DNA of 64,000 nucleotides from Lachnospiraceae bacterium (GCA_021628825.1 JAJXRY010000001.1:992001-1056000); one strand, 5' to 3'. Positions 49,150 to 59,815 are shown, counted from the stretch's first letter. Numbers and translations: made by a program. The notes: generated by a model not told the origin, from the letters alone.

Positions 49150-50977
49150 CTATTTCTTCCTTATTTCTCTTTCCATTTTTAATCCGGCAGGCTTCCCGCA
49201 AGACACAGTGCTCCCCCATCCAATACGGTTATTGGGATAAACACTTTCACTCCGTAATGTGCGAGCACCTCTTCGAAGATAGGCCTTTACCTTTTCTCCA
49301 TACAGAAAAGGATCATTTCCTCTCACAATCCCCCATTCCATAAGAAGTGCAGCACTTCCTGAAGCAAAGGGCGTGGCAAAGGAGGTTCCTGACACGGCAA
49401 CCGGAACATTTCCTGGACTTAACGTTTTAATGTTTACTCCTGGTGCTACAAGATCCGGTTTTATGTTAACCGATGCAGGAGGCATATTCCCGCCTCTTCC
49501 TGAAAAAAAATCCGCATAGGCTTCAGTATAGGTATCATAAGCCCCAACGGTAATCACTCTGGCTGCTGTAGAAGGTATGGTCAGTGTCTTTTCCGGTGTT
49601 GACCGGAAAAATCTGGTTTCTGCGCTAAGTACAGAGCTGCTTGGCAGATAGAAATCATACCCTCCACCTTCCACCTGTACCGGCTCTATCATAAAGCTCC
49701 AGATTCCTTGGTTAACATAACTGTTCACCGGTAAAAAATCAAAATAAATTTCCTGTCTGACGGAATACGGGGTGGGCTCACCCTGATAAATCAAAAGCTC
49801 TGTATCTTCCATCCGATAACGCACGGCTGTGCCTAATGCAGAATTAAGCTGCAGGATCTGCCCTCCCGGAGATTGTAAGACAATCCGGAAGGTATCAGTA
49901 TACTCCTTCCATAGCTGCACACTGAATGACGCCTGATACTCACCAACTGCCAATTCGGTCCGTGGTATATTTCCCTGTGCATTCCTGTTAAATGTTCCTG
50001 CCGCATGCCCTCCGGCTGCTCCCTCATTGCCACTCCCTACACAGATCACACATCTCCCGAGCTCTGCAATATTATCAAGGAACCGCTCCACAAGTGATGT
50101 TCCGTCATGAACCCCATAGGTATTTCCAAAGCTCAGATTAATCACAAGCGGCATGGAGAGCTGCAGTGCTGTCCGGGCAGCAAAGGTAAGTCCCCTCATC
50201 AGTTCTGTAGTCTTTGGAAAAGAATTCGGTCTGCTGTTCCCGAGCTTTACAACCAACAGTTCTGCTTCCGGTGCCACTCCCTGAAACCTGCCATCCATAA
50301 AATTCCCTGATCCTGCTGCAATCGTTGCAACTGCGGTTCCATGTCCGGAAATGTCCACACTTGGCACGAGCTGTAACGGCGCAGTACTCTGCAATGCCGC
50401 ATCAATCCGTTCTTTCGAAAACATGACTCCCTGGGTAAAAGCCTTCAGGCGGTAAGCTTTTGCATAAATTCTTCATTATGATCCGTAAGAAGTGCATCCA
50501 CCTCCTTCGGATTTAATGTCTGATCCCATAAATAACGGATTCTCGTTTTTCCACCTTTTTCCTGAAACTCCGGACTCTGATAATCAATTCCGGAATCCAG
50601 TATGGCCATTAATACCCCTTTCCCAGACAGAAACGGATCTCTCACCGTAACCTCCGGGATACAGGAGGCCTGCTTACCGGCCAGCATCGAAAAATACAAC
50701 CTCTTTGGTTTTTCGATATATTCTACCTCTGGCAGTTCTGCGAACGATTCAATCAGAGATTCCGGTAGTGTTACGATCGCATAGCCTGCAATCAGTTCCT
50801 CTACCTGTATCAGATCCCCAGACAGAGGCTGCAGACTTCCGTTGTATTTCACAATCAGCTCCCAGCGTTTCTCCTCCTCCAGATATCCCACATCCAATTG
50901 CCGGGACTTTTTCCCTTTCTTCCCTGGTCGCCTCTAATGACAGATTTAATACATCTTCCAGCTTTTTGATTCTGCAT
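49150..50977 (-). CDS. S8 family subtilisin-like serine protease
   Basis: About 608 residues after joining breaks near 50900 and 50430. The start is probably the ATG at 50977 with GAGGG upstream. The N-terminal prodomain-like region contains SLEATREEREKS and LIQVEELIAGYAIVTLPESL. The catalytic triad: Asp in VLMAILDSGIDYQSPEF, His in SVDISGHGTAVATIAAGSG, Ser in AVSGTSFATPFASGSAALLM. No classical signal peptide is visible. A beta-rich insert lies between His and Ser, as in the clostridial Csp-like S8 proteases common in Lachnospiraceae. It lies beside the type VII locus, but AraC separates them, so a mycosin-like role is only a possibility. Confidence 0.85.
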
Positions 50978-51105
50978 CCTTTTTCCCTCACAATCCTCTC
51001 TGCATAGAAGAACTGTTACATATATATACGCAAGAAATAAATTGAATATTTCTGACAGATCCGATAAAATGTAATTTATAAAATATAATCAGGGAAGGGT
51101 CGATT

Positions 51106-52080
51106 ATGATTAACAATTCTGAAGACATACAAAAAAACAGACTGATCAGCGCATACGCTTTTTCCGGGGAAACCGAATATCCGGTTCATGTTACCTATGT
51201 GGATCTGAACCGTTCCTATATGAACCGGATTGGCTGGAACTGGCATCCGGAAATTGAAGTTTTTCTGGTGGAAGAAGGATCTGCCATTATTTATTACGAT
51301 GACAGCCAGATATCCCTGGAGGTCGGACAGGGCGTGATTATCAATCAAAATGTCATGCACTCCATTCTTTCTGTTTCTCCGTCCCAGAGCTGCAAACTGT
51401 TTTCCTATGCCTTCCACCCTTCCTTTCTGTTCGGTTATGGAGATACTCTGTTTACCAGTAAATATGTGACCCCTCTGCTTCATCATGCAGGTCTCCGGGC
51501 ACTTCTCCTGCATTCTTCTGATGAAGGACTTGCCCACATTCTGTCCCTTTCCTACCGGATCGTCCAATTAAACAAGGATCAGGAATGGGGCTATGAACTG
51601 GCAACCAAAGCCTGTATCTGTGAGCTCTGGTGTGAACTTCTCAGAAAGTTTCCTTTCACCCCGGAAAAGACCCGGCATACAACAGTTCTCACCTCCGATG
51701 AACTCCGTACCAGGGAAATTATGAAATATATTGAAACCCATTATGCAGACCGCATTACGTTGGATGATCTTGCAGCCCAGGTACACATCAGCAAAAGTGA
51801 ATGCTGCCGCTGTGTTAAGCGGTGCCTTCACATGACACCGATCGAATATCTGATGAAATACCGCATCTATATGGCGGCCTATCTGATTCAGAAAAACGAT
51901 CCTGTCGTATCTTCTATTTCAGATCTTGCCTTTCAGGTCGGCTTTAACAATGCCAGCTATTTCAATAAGGTGTTTCGGCAGTACCTGCAGTGTACTCCCG
52001 GAGAATTCCGTAAGAAGATTCACCAGAACCCGGATTTTCAGCCTTTTCATACTGACCTTTTTCCGGAAAACCTCTCCTGA
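51106..52080 (+). CDS. AraC family transcriptional regulator
   Basis: 324 residues, intact. N-terminal cupin sensor: NRIGWNWHPEIEVFLVEEGS, LEVGQGVIINQNVMHSILSV. The C-terminal double HTH: MKYIETHYADRITLDDLAAQ, VHISKSECCRCVKRCLHMTP, IEYLMKYRIYMAAYLIQKND, ISDLAFQVGFNNASYFNKVF, RQYLQCTPGEFRKK. Such proteins generally sense sugars. It is divergent from the S8 protease and converges on the lipase-like gene, whose stop codon directly abuts its own. It could control either the protease or the secretion locus; nothing in the sequence decides. Confidence 0.9.
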   Translation: MINNSEDIQKNRLISAYAFSGETEYPVHVTYVDLNRSYMNRIGWNWHPEIEVFLVEEGSAIIYYDDSQISLEVGQGVIINQNVMHSILSVSPSQSCKLFSYAFHPSFLFGYGDTLFTSKYVTPLLHHAGLRALLLHSSDEGLAHILSLSYRIVQLNKDQEWGYELATKACICELWCELLRKFPFTPEKTRHTTVLTSDELRTREIMKYIETHYADRITLDDLAAQVHISKSECCRCVKRCLHMTPIEYLMKYRIYMAAYLIQKNDPVVSSISDLAFQVGFNNASYFNKVFRQYLQCTPGEFRKKIHQNPDFQPFHTDLFPENLS

Positions 52081-53483
52081 TCATCGATTGCAGAGCTCCT
52101 CGGTCTGCTCATCTGCCTTCTGATAGCAGGCTGCAATCTCCTGCTGGAGCGAAGCCAGCTTCTGTATTTTTCTGTCCCAGATGCTCTACCTCAGAAGCCA
52201 CCTGATTTAACTGAAATGTCACCAGATTTCTGCCCTGCATGTAAAAGGTCATTTCCTTTTCATAGCTCCGGATCTGCTCTCCCAGCCTTATCGTTTCCTC
52301 TGCTGCCGCAGATAATCCCTCACTCTTTGAAGCAAGTGCTTCATAATCCACCTCAATACAGATTCTGTCCGGTATTTCCTTCGTATAAGAATCTTCCCAC
52401 AATGTCTTTCCAAGGAAATTGAGTCCCCCTGCGGTTTTGGTTGTTGCATCCGTAATTGCCGGAATACCGGCAAATAAAAAGTGTTTTACATCAGTCAGGG
52501 TAGTCTTTTCCCCATTCAGTCCACGGGAGGCTCCACCCGCTGCTTCAATTCCCTGCATCACAACATTGGCTGCTCCTGCCCGTTCTTCTTCCGGCAGCTT
52601 CATAATCTCTTTGGAAAGCTCTGATGCATACTTTCCAAGTGTCCCCTGCTTTAAGACCTCTTCATTCCTTCTTCCTGTAAATTGCGTCACCCATTTTCCG
52701 GTTGTCCGGTCCAACACAAGAGAAGCAAACATATAGGTAATATCATGGTATCCGGCAAAGTTTCCTTTCTGTACCGGAGTCCTGATATACGTCACATGAT
52801 CCTCCGGAATGATCTGGTTTCCAAGTGGACTCACATAATCATTTTCTCCATGAATTCCATATAACTTCTGTATTCTGTCCTGATATTCCGCTTCACTGTA
52901 TTTACGCCGGAACCGTGCATCTGCCTTCTCGGACATTCCCTGTCCATCCACGGAATAACAACGGTCAATCAGATCTCCAAACTCTGTTTCCATAGTTACA
53001 AACTGCGCTTTTATTCCCACCCTTGGAATGTCCGGTTACGATTACCCGCTGATTCTCTGTAAGCTGCGCCTTTCTTGCCACGGTGTCAAAATAATCAACG
53101 GCTCGCTGCTGCTGTATCGTGATTTCCTTCGTCATGCCCAGTCCATTATCCGGCCATTCACCATCTCCTGTCCCCCGGTAGGCAACAAAGATACGGTCAT
53201 TCTTCTCATCCAGAAAGGTACACGCCTTCGTTCCCTGATCAAATCCAAGTGTACCGCTCGCATAACAGACCTTAAGATTACCAATCTGCTCATTCTGCAC
53301 AGCCTGCTCCAGAATCCGGTATTCATTCTGGTACGTACCTCCCGTTCCGTATTCCGGGACACCGGAAAGCTTCTCGATCACCGTTTTTAATTCCACCGGT
53401 TCCTTAGAAGTTTCCTGATATCCCAGATACATGTAGGTATCCAGAATCATGCTGATCTCTTCTTCTGTATACTTTCCATCCAT
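52081..53483 (-). CDS. Lipase-like type VII effector candidate (DUF2974-like) with C-terminal helical region
   Basis: About 467 residues after joining breaks near 53020 and 52170. N-terminal alpha/beta hydrolase of the class 3 lipase/DUF2974 kind: NDRIFVAYRGTGDGEWPDNG, then the nucleophile elbow VIVTGHSKGGNK, then VSPLGNQIIPEDHVTYIRTP and a His-containing FAGYHDITYMF. The last 130 residues are helical and hydrophilic (EALASKSEGLSAAAEETIRL, QGRNLVTFQLNQVASEVEHL, KLASLQQEIAACYQKADEQT). No signal peptide. Last gene of the type VII operon, 10 bp after a WXG100 gene. The lipase-first, helices-last order resembles the Staphylococcus effector TslA. Secretion and toxicity are inferred. Confidence 0.72.
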
Positions 53484-53492
53484 GCTCTGCTC

Positions 53493-53807
53493 CTAGCTAA
53501 TGATATTGGATTCCAGACTGCTTCCCTGTTCCATGTTGCCGCTTTCGGCTCTCTGATAATGACCGGCCATTTCCGTCAGATCCTGGGAATGCTCCGCAAT
53601 CATCCGGTAAAGCTTATCCATATCTGTCTGCAGGGTTTTAAAACGGGCTGAAAATGTCCCAGACGCTTCCCCCTGCCAGATTCCCTGCAGCGAATCTACC
53701 AGGGTCATCATTTCTCCCGTCAGATTCTTTACCTGTGTTCCTGTTGTCGCAAATGTACCGGACGACTGAATCAGTTTTTCCGGTGTAACCTTTAAAATAC
53801 CTTCCAT
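53493..53807 (-). CDS. WXG100 protein, EsxA/EsxB-like (fifth small protein)
   Basis: 104 residues, intact. Two helices around the turn SLQGIWQGEASGTFSARFKT, a regular W-x-G motif (WQG) at about residue 43. The N-terminal helix is LKVTPEKLIQSSGTFATTGT, and the C-terminal region is YRMIAEHSQDLTEMAGHYQR. WXG100 proteins form helical hairpin dimers that EssC exports. It is 10 bp upstream of the lipase-like gene, and so the best candidate for its chaperone or co-substrate. The C-terminal AESGNMEQGS lacks a clear Y-x-x-x-D/E export motif, although HYQRAE is close. Confidence 0.88.
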   Translation of the reverse strand: MEGILKVTPEKLIQSSGTFATTGTQVKNLTGEMMTLVDSLQGIWQGEASGTFSARFKTLQTDMDKLYRMIAEHSQDLTEMAGHYQRAESGNMEQGSSLESNIIS

Positions 53808-53837
53808 ATACTGTATCCTCCCGATTTTTATTTCTAT

Positions 53838-54137
53838 TTAGTAACTGCGTGATGCTGCAATTTCTGCATTTCTTGCTTCCGCCTCTTCATATCTGGCGGC
53901 AATTTCAAGCATGACCTCAACATATCGTTCAATCAGTTTCTCAAAAAGAAACATCTGCTCCTTATCCCTTGCAAATGCATGGTGAAAGGCTTCCTTAGCC
54001 TGTCCTTCCCACATGCTGCACAATTCCTGTTCCTGGGAATCCAGTTCATTGCACTTTGCCCGGAACTGTCCGTTTAACCCCCGTAAGTTTTCTGCCTTAT
54101 TTCTTAATTCTCTTGAAGTAACCTGAAAAAATGCCAT
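53838..54137 (-). CDS. WXG100 protein, EsxA-like (fourth small protein)
   Basis: 99 residues, intact. The clearest WXG100 of the set: FFQVTSRELRNKAENLRGLN, turn SMWEGQAKEAFHHAFARDKE with WEG at about residue 43, then ERYVEVMLEIAARYEEAEAR. The C terminus carries Y-E-E-A-E, fitting the general YxxxD/E secretion signal. It is the best candidate for the dedicated EsxA secreted with the system. Confidence 0.92.
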   Translation of the reverse strand: MAFFQVTSRELRNKAENLRGLNGQFRAKCNELDSQEQELCSMWEGQAKEAFHHAFARDKEQMFLFEKLIERYVEVMLEIAARYEEAEARNAEIAASRSY

Positions 54138-54148
54138 AATATCCCTCC

Positions 54149-54463
54149 CTAATACGTTCTTAGATTTCCAATTGTTTCATTACATTTCTCAGCACAATAC
54201 ATGGCCTTTGCATAGCCCTCTACCATACGTGCCACCTTTTTTAATTCATCCGCTTCGCCGGATAACTTTGTACATAACTTCACCTCCCTTTCCATGAGAA
54301 GATCCGCACTTTCTCCCATCCAGCACGTCTTCGTATCCAGAAGGAGCTGGCACATCTTTTCATCTGCCAATAACCGGATCTGGTCTGCGGTTGCCTGCAT
54401 CTGATCCGCCAATCCCTGTAACTGACTAAATTGAACCTCAATCCACTCCTGCAGCATCCACAT
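54149..54463 (-). CDS. WXG100-like protein (third small protein)
   Basis: 104 residues from the ATG at 54463 (GAAAGGGGAA upstream). An upstream extension to 54604 lies in the neighbouring gene's frame and is not used. The centre is CQLLLDTKTCWMGESADLLM with W-M-G at the turn, followed by a helix EREVKLCTKLSGEADELKKV. The C terminus is AYCAEKCNETIG-like with Tyr-Cys-Ala-Glu. It overlaps the end of the preceding gene by 26 bp. It has more Cys residues than usual for the family. Confidence 0.8.
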   Translation of the reverse strand: MWMLQEWIEVQFSQLQGLADQMQATADQIRLLADEKMCQLLLDTKTCWMGESADLLMEREVKLCTKLSGEADELKKVARMVEGYAKAMYCAEKCNETIGNLRTY

Positions 54464-54734
54464 TTCCCCTTTCTGCCTGTTCGTAATATTCTGCAATCTG
54501 AAAAAGGCGCTCTGCAAACCACTTCGTTCTTTCAAACGGCCACCTTGCCGCTTCCAGCTCCTCTTTTGCAATTCCACAGAGCCGTTCCATCCCCTTCGTT
54601 TCAAATTTCATGGCAAGTGCCATAAACCGTTCCACCGTTTCCTGATACTGTGTTAAAGCCTGCTGACATTCCTCACTGAGTACCGCAGCTTCCTCCCGCA
54701 GATATTCTGAATGGACCTTCACCATTCCCTCCAT
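54438..54734 (-). CDS. Helical small protein without WXG motif (second small protein)
   Basis: 98 residues from the ATG at 54734, which follows AGGAG near the stop of the previous gene. It is all helical (KVHSEYLREEAAVLSEECQQ, YQETVERFMALAMKFETKGM, ERTKWFAERLFQIAEYYEQA). No W-x-G at mid-length; the turn may be GMERLCGIAKEE. Size and position between WXG100 genes suggest a WXG100-like partner or helper. The end IAEYYEQAE resembles the Y-x-x-x-E tail of exported family members. Confidence 0.7.
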   Translation of the reverse strand: MEGMVKVHSEYLREEAAVLSEECQQALTQYQETVERFMALAMKFETKGMERLCGIAKEELEAARWPFERTKWFAERLFQIAEYYEQAERGNVDAAGVD

Positions 54735-54738
54735 ACCT

Positions 54739-55035
54739 CTATTGCTCCTGTGCATGCACCATGTTGTTTTGCTCTGCAGTTGCAAGTATTATTCCCATCT
54801 TCTCTGCTCTGTCCAGAATTTCCTGCAGGACTGCCACATGTTCTGTATCTATCCGAAGCCATTCCTGAAAGGTATTGCCCCAGGTGGTTCCTGCTTCTCC
54901 TTCCCAGTGCTCCTGAAGCATGGCTGCCCTTTCTTCCATCCACTTAAGAGAATCCTTCACCTTCATCATCTGCTGCCGCATTTCTGCAATTTCCTTTTTC
55001 AACATACTGCTGTTTAACATCACATGTCCGTTCAC
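54739..55035 (-). CDS. WXG100-like protein (first small protein)
   Basis: 98 residues from a GTG at 55035 with GAGG 5 nt before it; a TTG at 55059 would add eight residues. Helix 1 is SMLKKEIAEMRQQMMKVKDS, turn LQEHWEGEAGTTWGNTFQEW with WEG at residue 50, helix 2 VAVLQEILDRAEKMGIILAT. The C terminus is short and lacks an export motif, so it may stay with a partner. It follows the YukD-like gene. Confidence 0.82.
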   Translation of the reverse strand: MNGHVMLNSSMLKKEIAEMRQQMMKVKDSLKWMEERAAMLQEHWEGEAGTTWGNTFQEWLRIDTEHVAVLQEILDRAEKMGIILATAEQNNMVHAQEQ

Positions 55036-55125
55036 GGTATCCTCGTCCTTTCTATCCAAACTTCCTATCCGGATTTCCTATGCAGATTAGCTATGCAAAA
55101 TCACATTCCAAAATGGACTTCTGCC

Positions 55126-55369
55126 TCAGATCAGAACAAACGGTTCTCCGGCCAGGACACCCTGGCAGATCAGCTTCTGTTCCGGGTCAAGCACCCGCCC
55201 CAGATCAAGTGCATACAGATAATAGTCTTTTGCCTCAAAAAGCAACTTCTTCCTTACGCTCAATCAACTCCAAACTCTGCCTGACAATTTCCCCTGCCAG
55301 CGTCTGTCCATTCCATTCAAAGTCATAGATTTCGTTCAGCATCGGCACATAAAGATCTACCTGTATCAT
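55126..55369 (-). CDS. YukD/EsaB-like ubiquitin-fold protein
   Basis: About 80 residues. It starts at the ATG at 55369, five bases after the EssC stop, with GGGAGGTG upstream. MIQVDLYVPMLNEIYDFEWN, TLAGEIVRQSLELIERKEEV; then one extra T in a run near 55237 gives a false stop and the frame continues AFEAKDYYLYALDLGRVLDP, CQGVLAGEPFVLI. The beta-grasp pattern, length and final G-x-x-x-VLI fit YukD/EsaB, the cytosolic partner of type VII systems. It is broken in the raw frames, so an ORF caller would miss it. Confidence 0.78.
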
Positions 55370-55373
55370 ACTT

Positions 55374-58300
55374 CTACACCTCCCGTTCTTGATATGGGAT
55401 GAGAAGCTGCACACTTCCTCCTCCCGATCCCTTTTTCAAAAAGCCATTTCCGGAAGGTTCTGTCTGGTTCAGCAAAGCAAAGCTCAATCCGTCAAACTCC
55501 AATGCCCTCTGCAAGGATGCATTGCCTCCCAAATGAATCCCCCACTGGTAAGATGCAAGGGACTGAAATAAAGGTGTTGCATATACTTCCAGATCACGCT
55601 GCGGATGATAGGCTCCAATCATAACCACATTCTGTCTCCGTTTCCCAACCAGTTCTTCCCATTGCTGTATCTTTCTTTTCTCTTCTCCACAATAGGAATA
55701 GATCTGCCTCGTAAATGCTGCCAGATGCGGAATCACAAGCACAATCCGACTCTCCTGCTTCTGTCCCTCCTTTTGTTCCTTCTGCAGTTCTTCCTCCAGT
55801 TCCGCCACCTCCCGGCTGCAGATCACTTTAGGTTCCCTGGCAAACCCGGTATATTCTCCCTCGGTATCCAGAAGCAGAATTTTCCAGTCCGTAACACTTC
55901 TCACACTAAACAGCAGATGATTAATCAGACTGCTCTTCCCGGTCTGATCCGCACCGGATATGAGAAAACCGGAAAGCTTTTGAAGATCAAGGATTTCGAT
56001 TTCTCCGGTTTCCTTGTTATACCCCAGTGGTACCCGGTCACCTGTTCCAGCATAATTCCGGCTCTTGCGATAAACCGTAAGGAACTGCGTAAGTTCCGGA
56101 TATTCCGGAATTCTTACAATCCGGTCATAAAAAGGCTGTCCCTCCTGATAAACTGCACTCTTTTTTGGAATGCCAGCGTCTGAAACTCCAGAACCCTCTT
56201 TTCCTTTTTGCATAATCCTCTTCCCGCAACGCCTATCTTCGGAATCGGAATCCCCTGATACTGGCGTAGCACATCCCCATACTGAAAGGGATCACTTAAC
56301 TCAAGTGCCAATGTTGTCTTAATCTTATTCCAGAGCCTGGACTGAAAATCTGCCACCCCGTTTCCGGTCAGGATAAGAAATACGCCAAGACTGATCCCCT
56401 CTGCTGCCATGGAAATCAGGAACTCCTCTTCGTTTTCTCCTAAATATCTTCGTAATACTCCAATACCATCAATCATGCCGTACAGAATCGGAAGCTTTCC
56501 CGGGTTCTTTTTGTATATAGGTCTTATAATTTTTCCCCCGTTCAATACCCGTTTTCTTTCACTCCAAAGCTGACGCATCTGATAAAAAGAATACCGGAAG
56601 ATCTTTTGGGGACTGCACAAGGGCAAGACAATGCGGCTGTTCTTCATACACAAGAAATCCCGGTTGTTCCACAACCAGCAGAAAATATTCTGTTTCCATT
56701 GGCGTATGATTCCTTGCTATCTGTTCCAAAATAAGCCGGATCAAATGAGACTTTCCAGCTGCCGGTCCTCCACAGATTCCCAGATGCCCCTGCTTTTGTG
56801 GTTCATAATACAATATTTTCTGGCACTGGTTCTCCGGATCATCATACTTTCCTATCCGGAATACCTGCTCTCCGCTCCTTTTTGTTTTCGCGCTCTGCCT
56901 TCTCCTGTTCCAGAATTTCTTCCAGTTGGATTACCTCTTCCAGTTCGGGAAGCCACAATAATTCTGCCCTCCCATATCCATTCTGTTCTGCTGTTTGGTT
57001 TACATAACTCTCAATACAGTCTATAAGCGAAACCACTGCCACTGCATCCTTTACCTTTTCTTTTGGAAGCACACTTCTCCTTCCTGATTCCGAAAGAAGC
57101 ACCACTTCCTCTTCTTTCCGTCCTCCCGGCTGATATCTGCCGCCACAATAGCCGGTCTGGAACCTCTGATACAATTCATCATTTCCAATCTGAAGATAGC
57201 ATTGTCCGGGAGACGTCAGATAAGCGGCATCCGGCTTATGAAGCATATCCATACTGTCCTGCTTGTCCTGTACCCGGAGGCAAAGATGAAAACGGGCATT
57301 GCTCCAGATCTTATCATCTACCGTTCCTGCCGGTTTCTGGGTTGCCAGAATCAGATGCACTCCGAGACTCCTTCCAACCTGTGCAAGTGAAATTACCTCC
57401 TGCATGAATTCCGGCTCTTCTTTCTTTAATTCTGCAAATTCATCAATTACGATAAGCAGATGGGGAAGTGCAGACGCAGTTTTTTTCCTTCCCGATAAAG
57501 CTGCATGTAAGCATCAATATGATTGACCTCATACTGGGAAAAAATCCGCTGTCTTCGCTTATTCTCACTGCTGATTGCCAGCATGGCTCTCCGGATCTGC
57601 CCACCGGACAGATTGGAAATCACTCCGGCACAATGAGGGAAATTCCTGACCGAATTTCCGGTTCCGCCACCTTTATAATCAATCACAAAGAAGTTCACAT
57701 CCTGCGGACTGAATTGAATCACCAGGGAAAGCAGGTATGTTTGAAGCAATTCGCTCTTACCGGAGCCTGTCGTTCCTGCAATCAGACCATGTGGTCCATG
57801 GAATTTTTTTCATGCACATCCAGATACACCAGCGTGCCCCTGCATTCCCTTCCCGATTGCCACCTTAAGACGTTTTTTTCCGGTCTTGCTTCCTGCCAGC
57901 GGACTTCACAGTGAAGATCCTCAATCCGCTGACAATCAAAGAGTTCCAGAAAATCCACATTTTTAGGAATTCCTTCTGTCTTCCCCTTCCCGGTCCTTTC
58001 CCATAACGCAAAATTTCTACCGTATGAAAGAGCTTCCTTCCAGCCAAATCCATCGTACTTTACAGGAACGGTAATCCGTTTATCCTTTTCATATAGCTGA
58101 AGTTCCTGACGATCCTTCTGCCAGATCATCCGGCTGCGGTATTCCTTTAACAGTTCCGGCTCTTTCCCTGCAATTCCAACTACCATAACCCGGTCCGTCT
58201 TTCCCTCCTGCAAAAGACTTTGCAGAACTTCTCCGAGAATCAATGCCGGATTCAGCAGGAACAGGAAAAAGGTGATCTGCTCTTTCTGTGCAGAAAGTTC

Positions 58301-59815
58301 TCTGGTAAGGTCCGGAATAATTTCGGCTGCTGCTTCTTTATCTCCGGCCAGGAATCTGGTTTCTCCGCTTTCCGACCAAAGATGCGGTACCCATTTCATG
58401 CTGTGATAAATATTCCTCTGCCAGGGTATGGACGGATCAAAGAAGCAGGCCATACGCATTTCCTCCGGCGAGTGATGAAGCACCTGCTGCCAGAAAATCT
58501 GTAACACCCCGTCACGCAGATGCTCCTCTTCCCCCACCACGCAAAGCCATGGATTCTCCCTAAAGTCCACGCCAACCGGCGCCTCCTGAAGATATTGGAA
58601 CCTCTTCCATAAGGCTTCTGCTTCCTCTTCCATGGAATCATTTACCAAAACCTTCTTTCTATCCGGAAGCTTCAGCCTTACAGGAAAATCTCTTCTTCCG
58701 GTTCCAAGACGTATAAACCAGAAATCCGGATCGGCTTCATACCGGTTCCAGTTCAGGATCAGAAGCTGATTCTCTGCACAATGCTCCCGAACCGTCTTGT
58801 ATCTTCGATGCAGAATTTCAACTCCCTTCTGTGCAGATTCCTGTAGTTCTGCTTCCAGATTTTTCAGATATTCCCGGTACTGGATGATCCGTTCCCGGTT
58901 ACTTCTTCGTTCCTCCCACCGGCCTGCCAGCCGGTTTGTGATTCCCCAGAATACGCCAAGTAATGAACTGCATATTCCGGCTGCCAATGTCACATACCGA
59001 TAGCCATTCCCTGCTCCATTCATAACTCTGCCACTTAGCAGGCTCATCATCAGAATAGGGAAAACCATCGTAACTGACGGCCCTATGGACAGGATCCATG
59101 GTGCTTCGGAAGACTCTTTTTTCTGCGGTGGACTTAAGATCTCCCTTTCCTGTTCCTCCGGCAGGCAGACTTGCTCCGGAGTTTTTCTGTATGGAACGTG
59201 ACACGGTTACCGCTCCTGTCTTTTGATGTAATTCCTTCCCTGAAATCCCCAGTCAAGTACCCGGCATTCGCCGGTCAACGGAACATAAACAAGATACGGT
59301 GGCAGAAATTGCAGAAAAAGACCGTAAAGCTGCGCGGAATCTCCTTTTTTAAGAATGATGCTCTCCTGCGCTCTTCTTCCGTTATGGTATACTCCGTCAC
59401 CACCAAGATTATGAAGAACAGCATGTCCGCCCTCCATAACCAGTACGGCGTGCCTCCCCCTGACCCGGGAATGAAACTGGTAACAGATTCTGTTTTCATA
59501 GTCACTCCCCAAAGTCACCGAAGCTTCTGCTTCCAAATGGATTCTCCCTGCGGAAGACAATGTATGTACAGGCCCCTGCCTGCTGATCAACACCTTTTCT
59601 GTAACCTCAGGCTCTGTTAACAATAATGAATCTGACAGCATGGGATGGGCATTTACCAGAAATCCCCCCTGCCGGTAATTCAGACTAATTTTCTGTCCCT
59701 GCAGATACAAAGAAAACTCCGTATCTCCCATACAGGCAACATGCTTAACAACAGACTCTGAGTCCGAAAAAGGCACAAAAGAAAAAAATGTTCTGCGTGA
59801 ATCGTTTTTCTTCAA
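55374..59815 (-). CDS. essC: Type VII secretion ATPase EssC with FHA domain
   Basis: About 1,480 residues, the EssC length, joined across eight or more breaks. TTG start at 59815 after AGAGGTG. Residues 85-195 hold one FHA domain (ASVTLGSDYENRI, HSRVRGRHAVLV, GGDGVYHNGRRA). Two membrane helices follow (VTMVFPILMMSLLSG, YVTLAAGICSSLLGVFWGI). ATPase D1: HGLIAGTTGSGKSELLQ (Walker A, about 57752-57776), LPHLLIVIDEFAELKKEEPE (Walker B), ILATQKPAGTVDDKIWSNAR. D2: LGICGGPAAGKSHLIRL (about 56750). D3: FLISGADQTGKSSLINHLL (about 55940), LLLDTEGEYTGF. D2 and D3 keep P-loops but D2's Walker B is weak. It powers export of the WXG100 proteins encoded after it. Confidence 0.93.

Noticed and set aside
54438..54604. 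N-terminal extension of the third small protein up to 54604
   Set aside because: It reads through the preceding gene's helix in another frame; the ATG at 54463 has a proper ribosome site.
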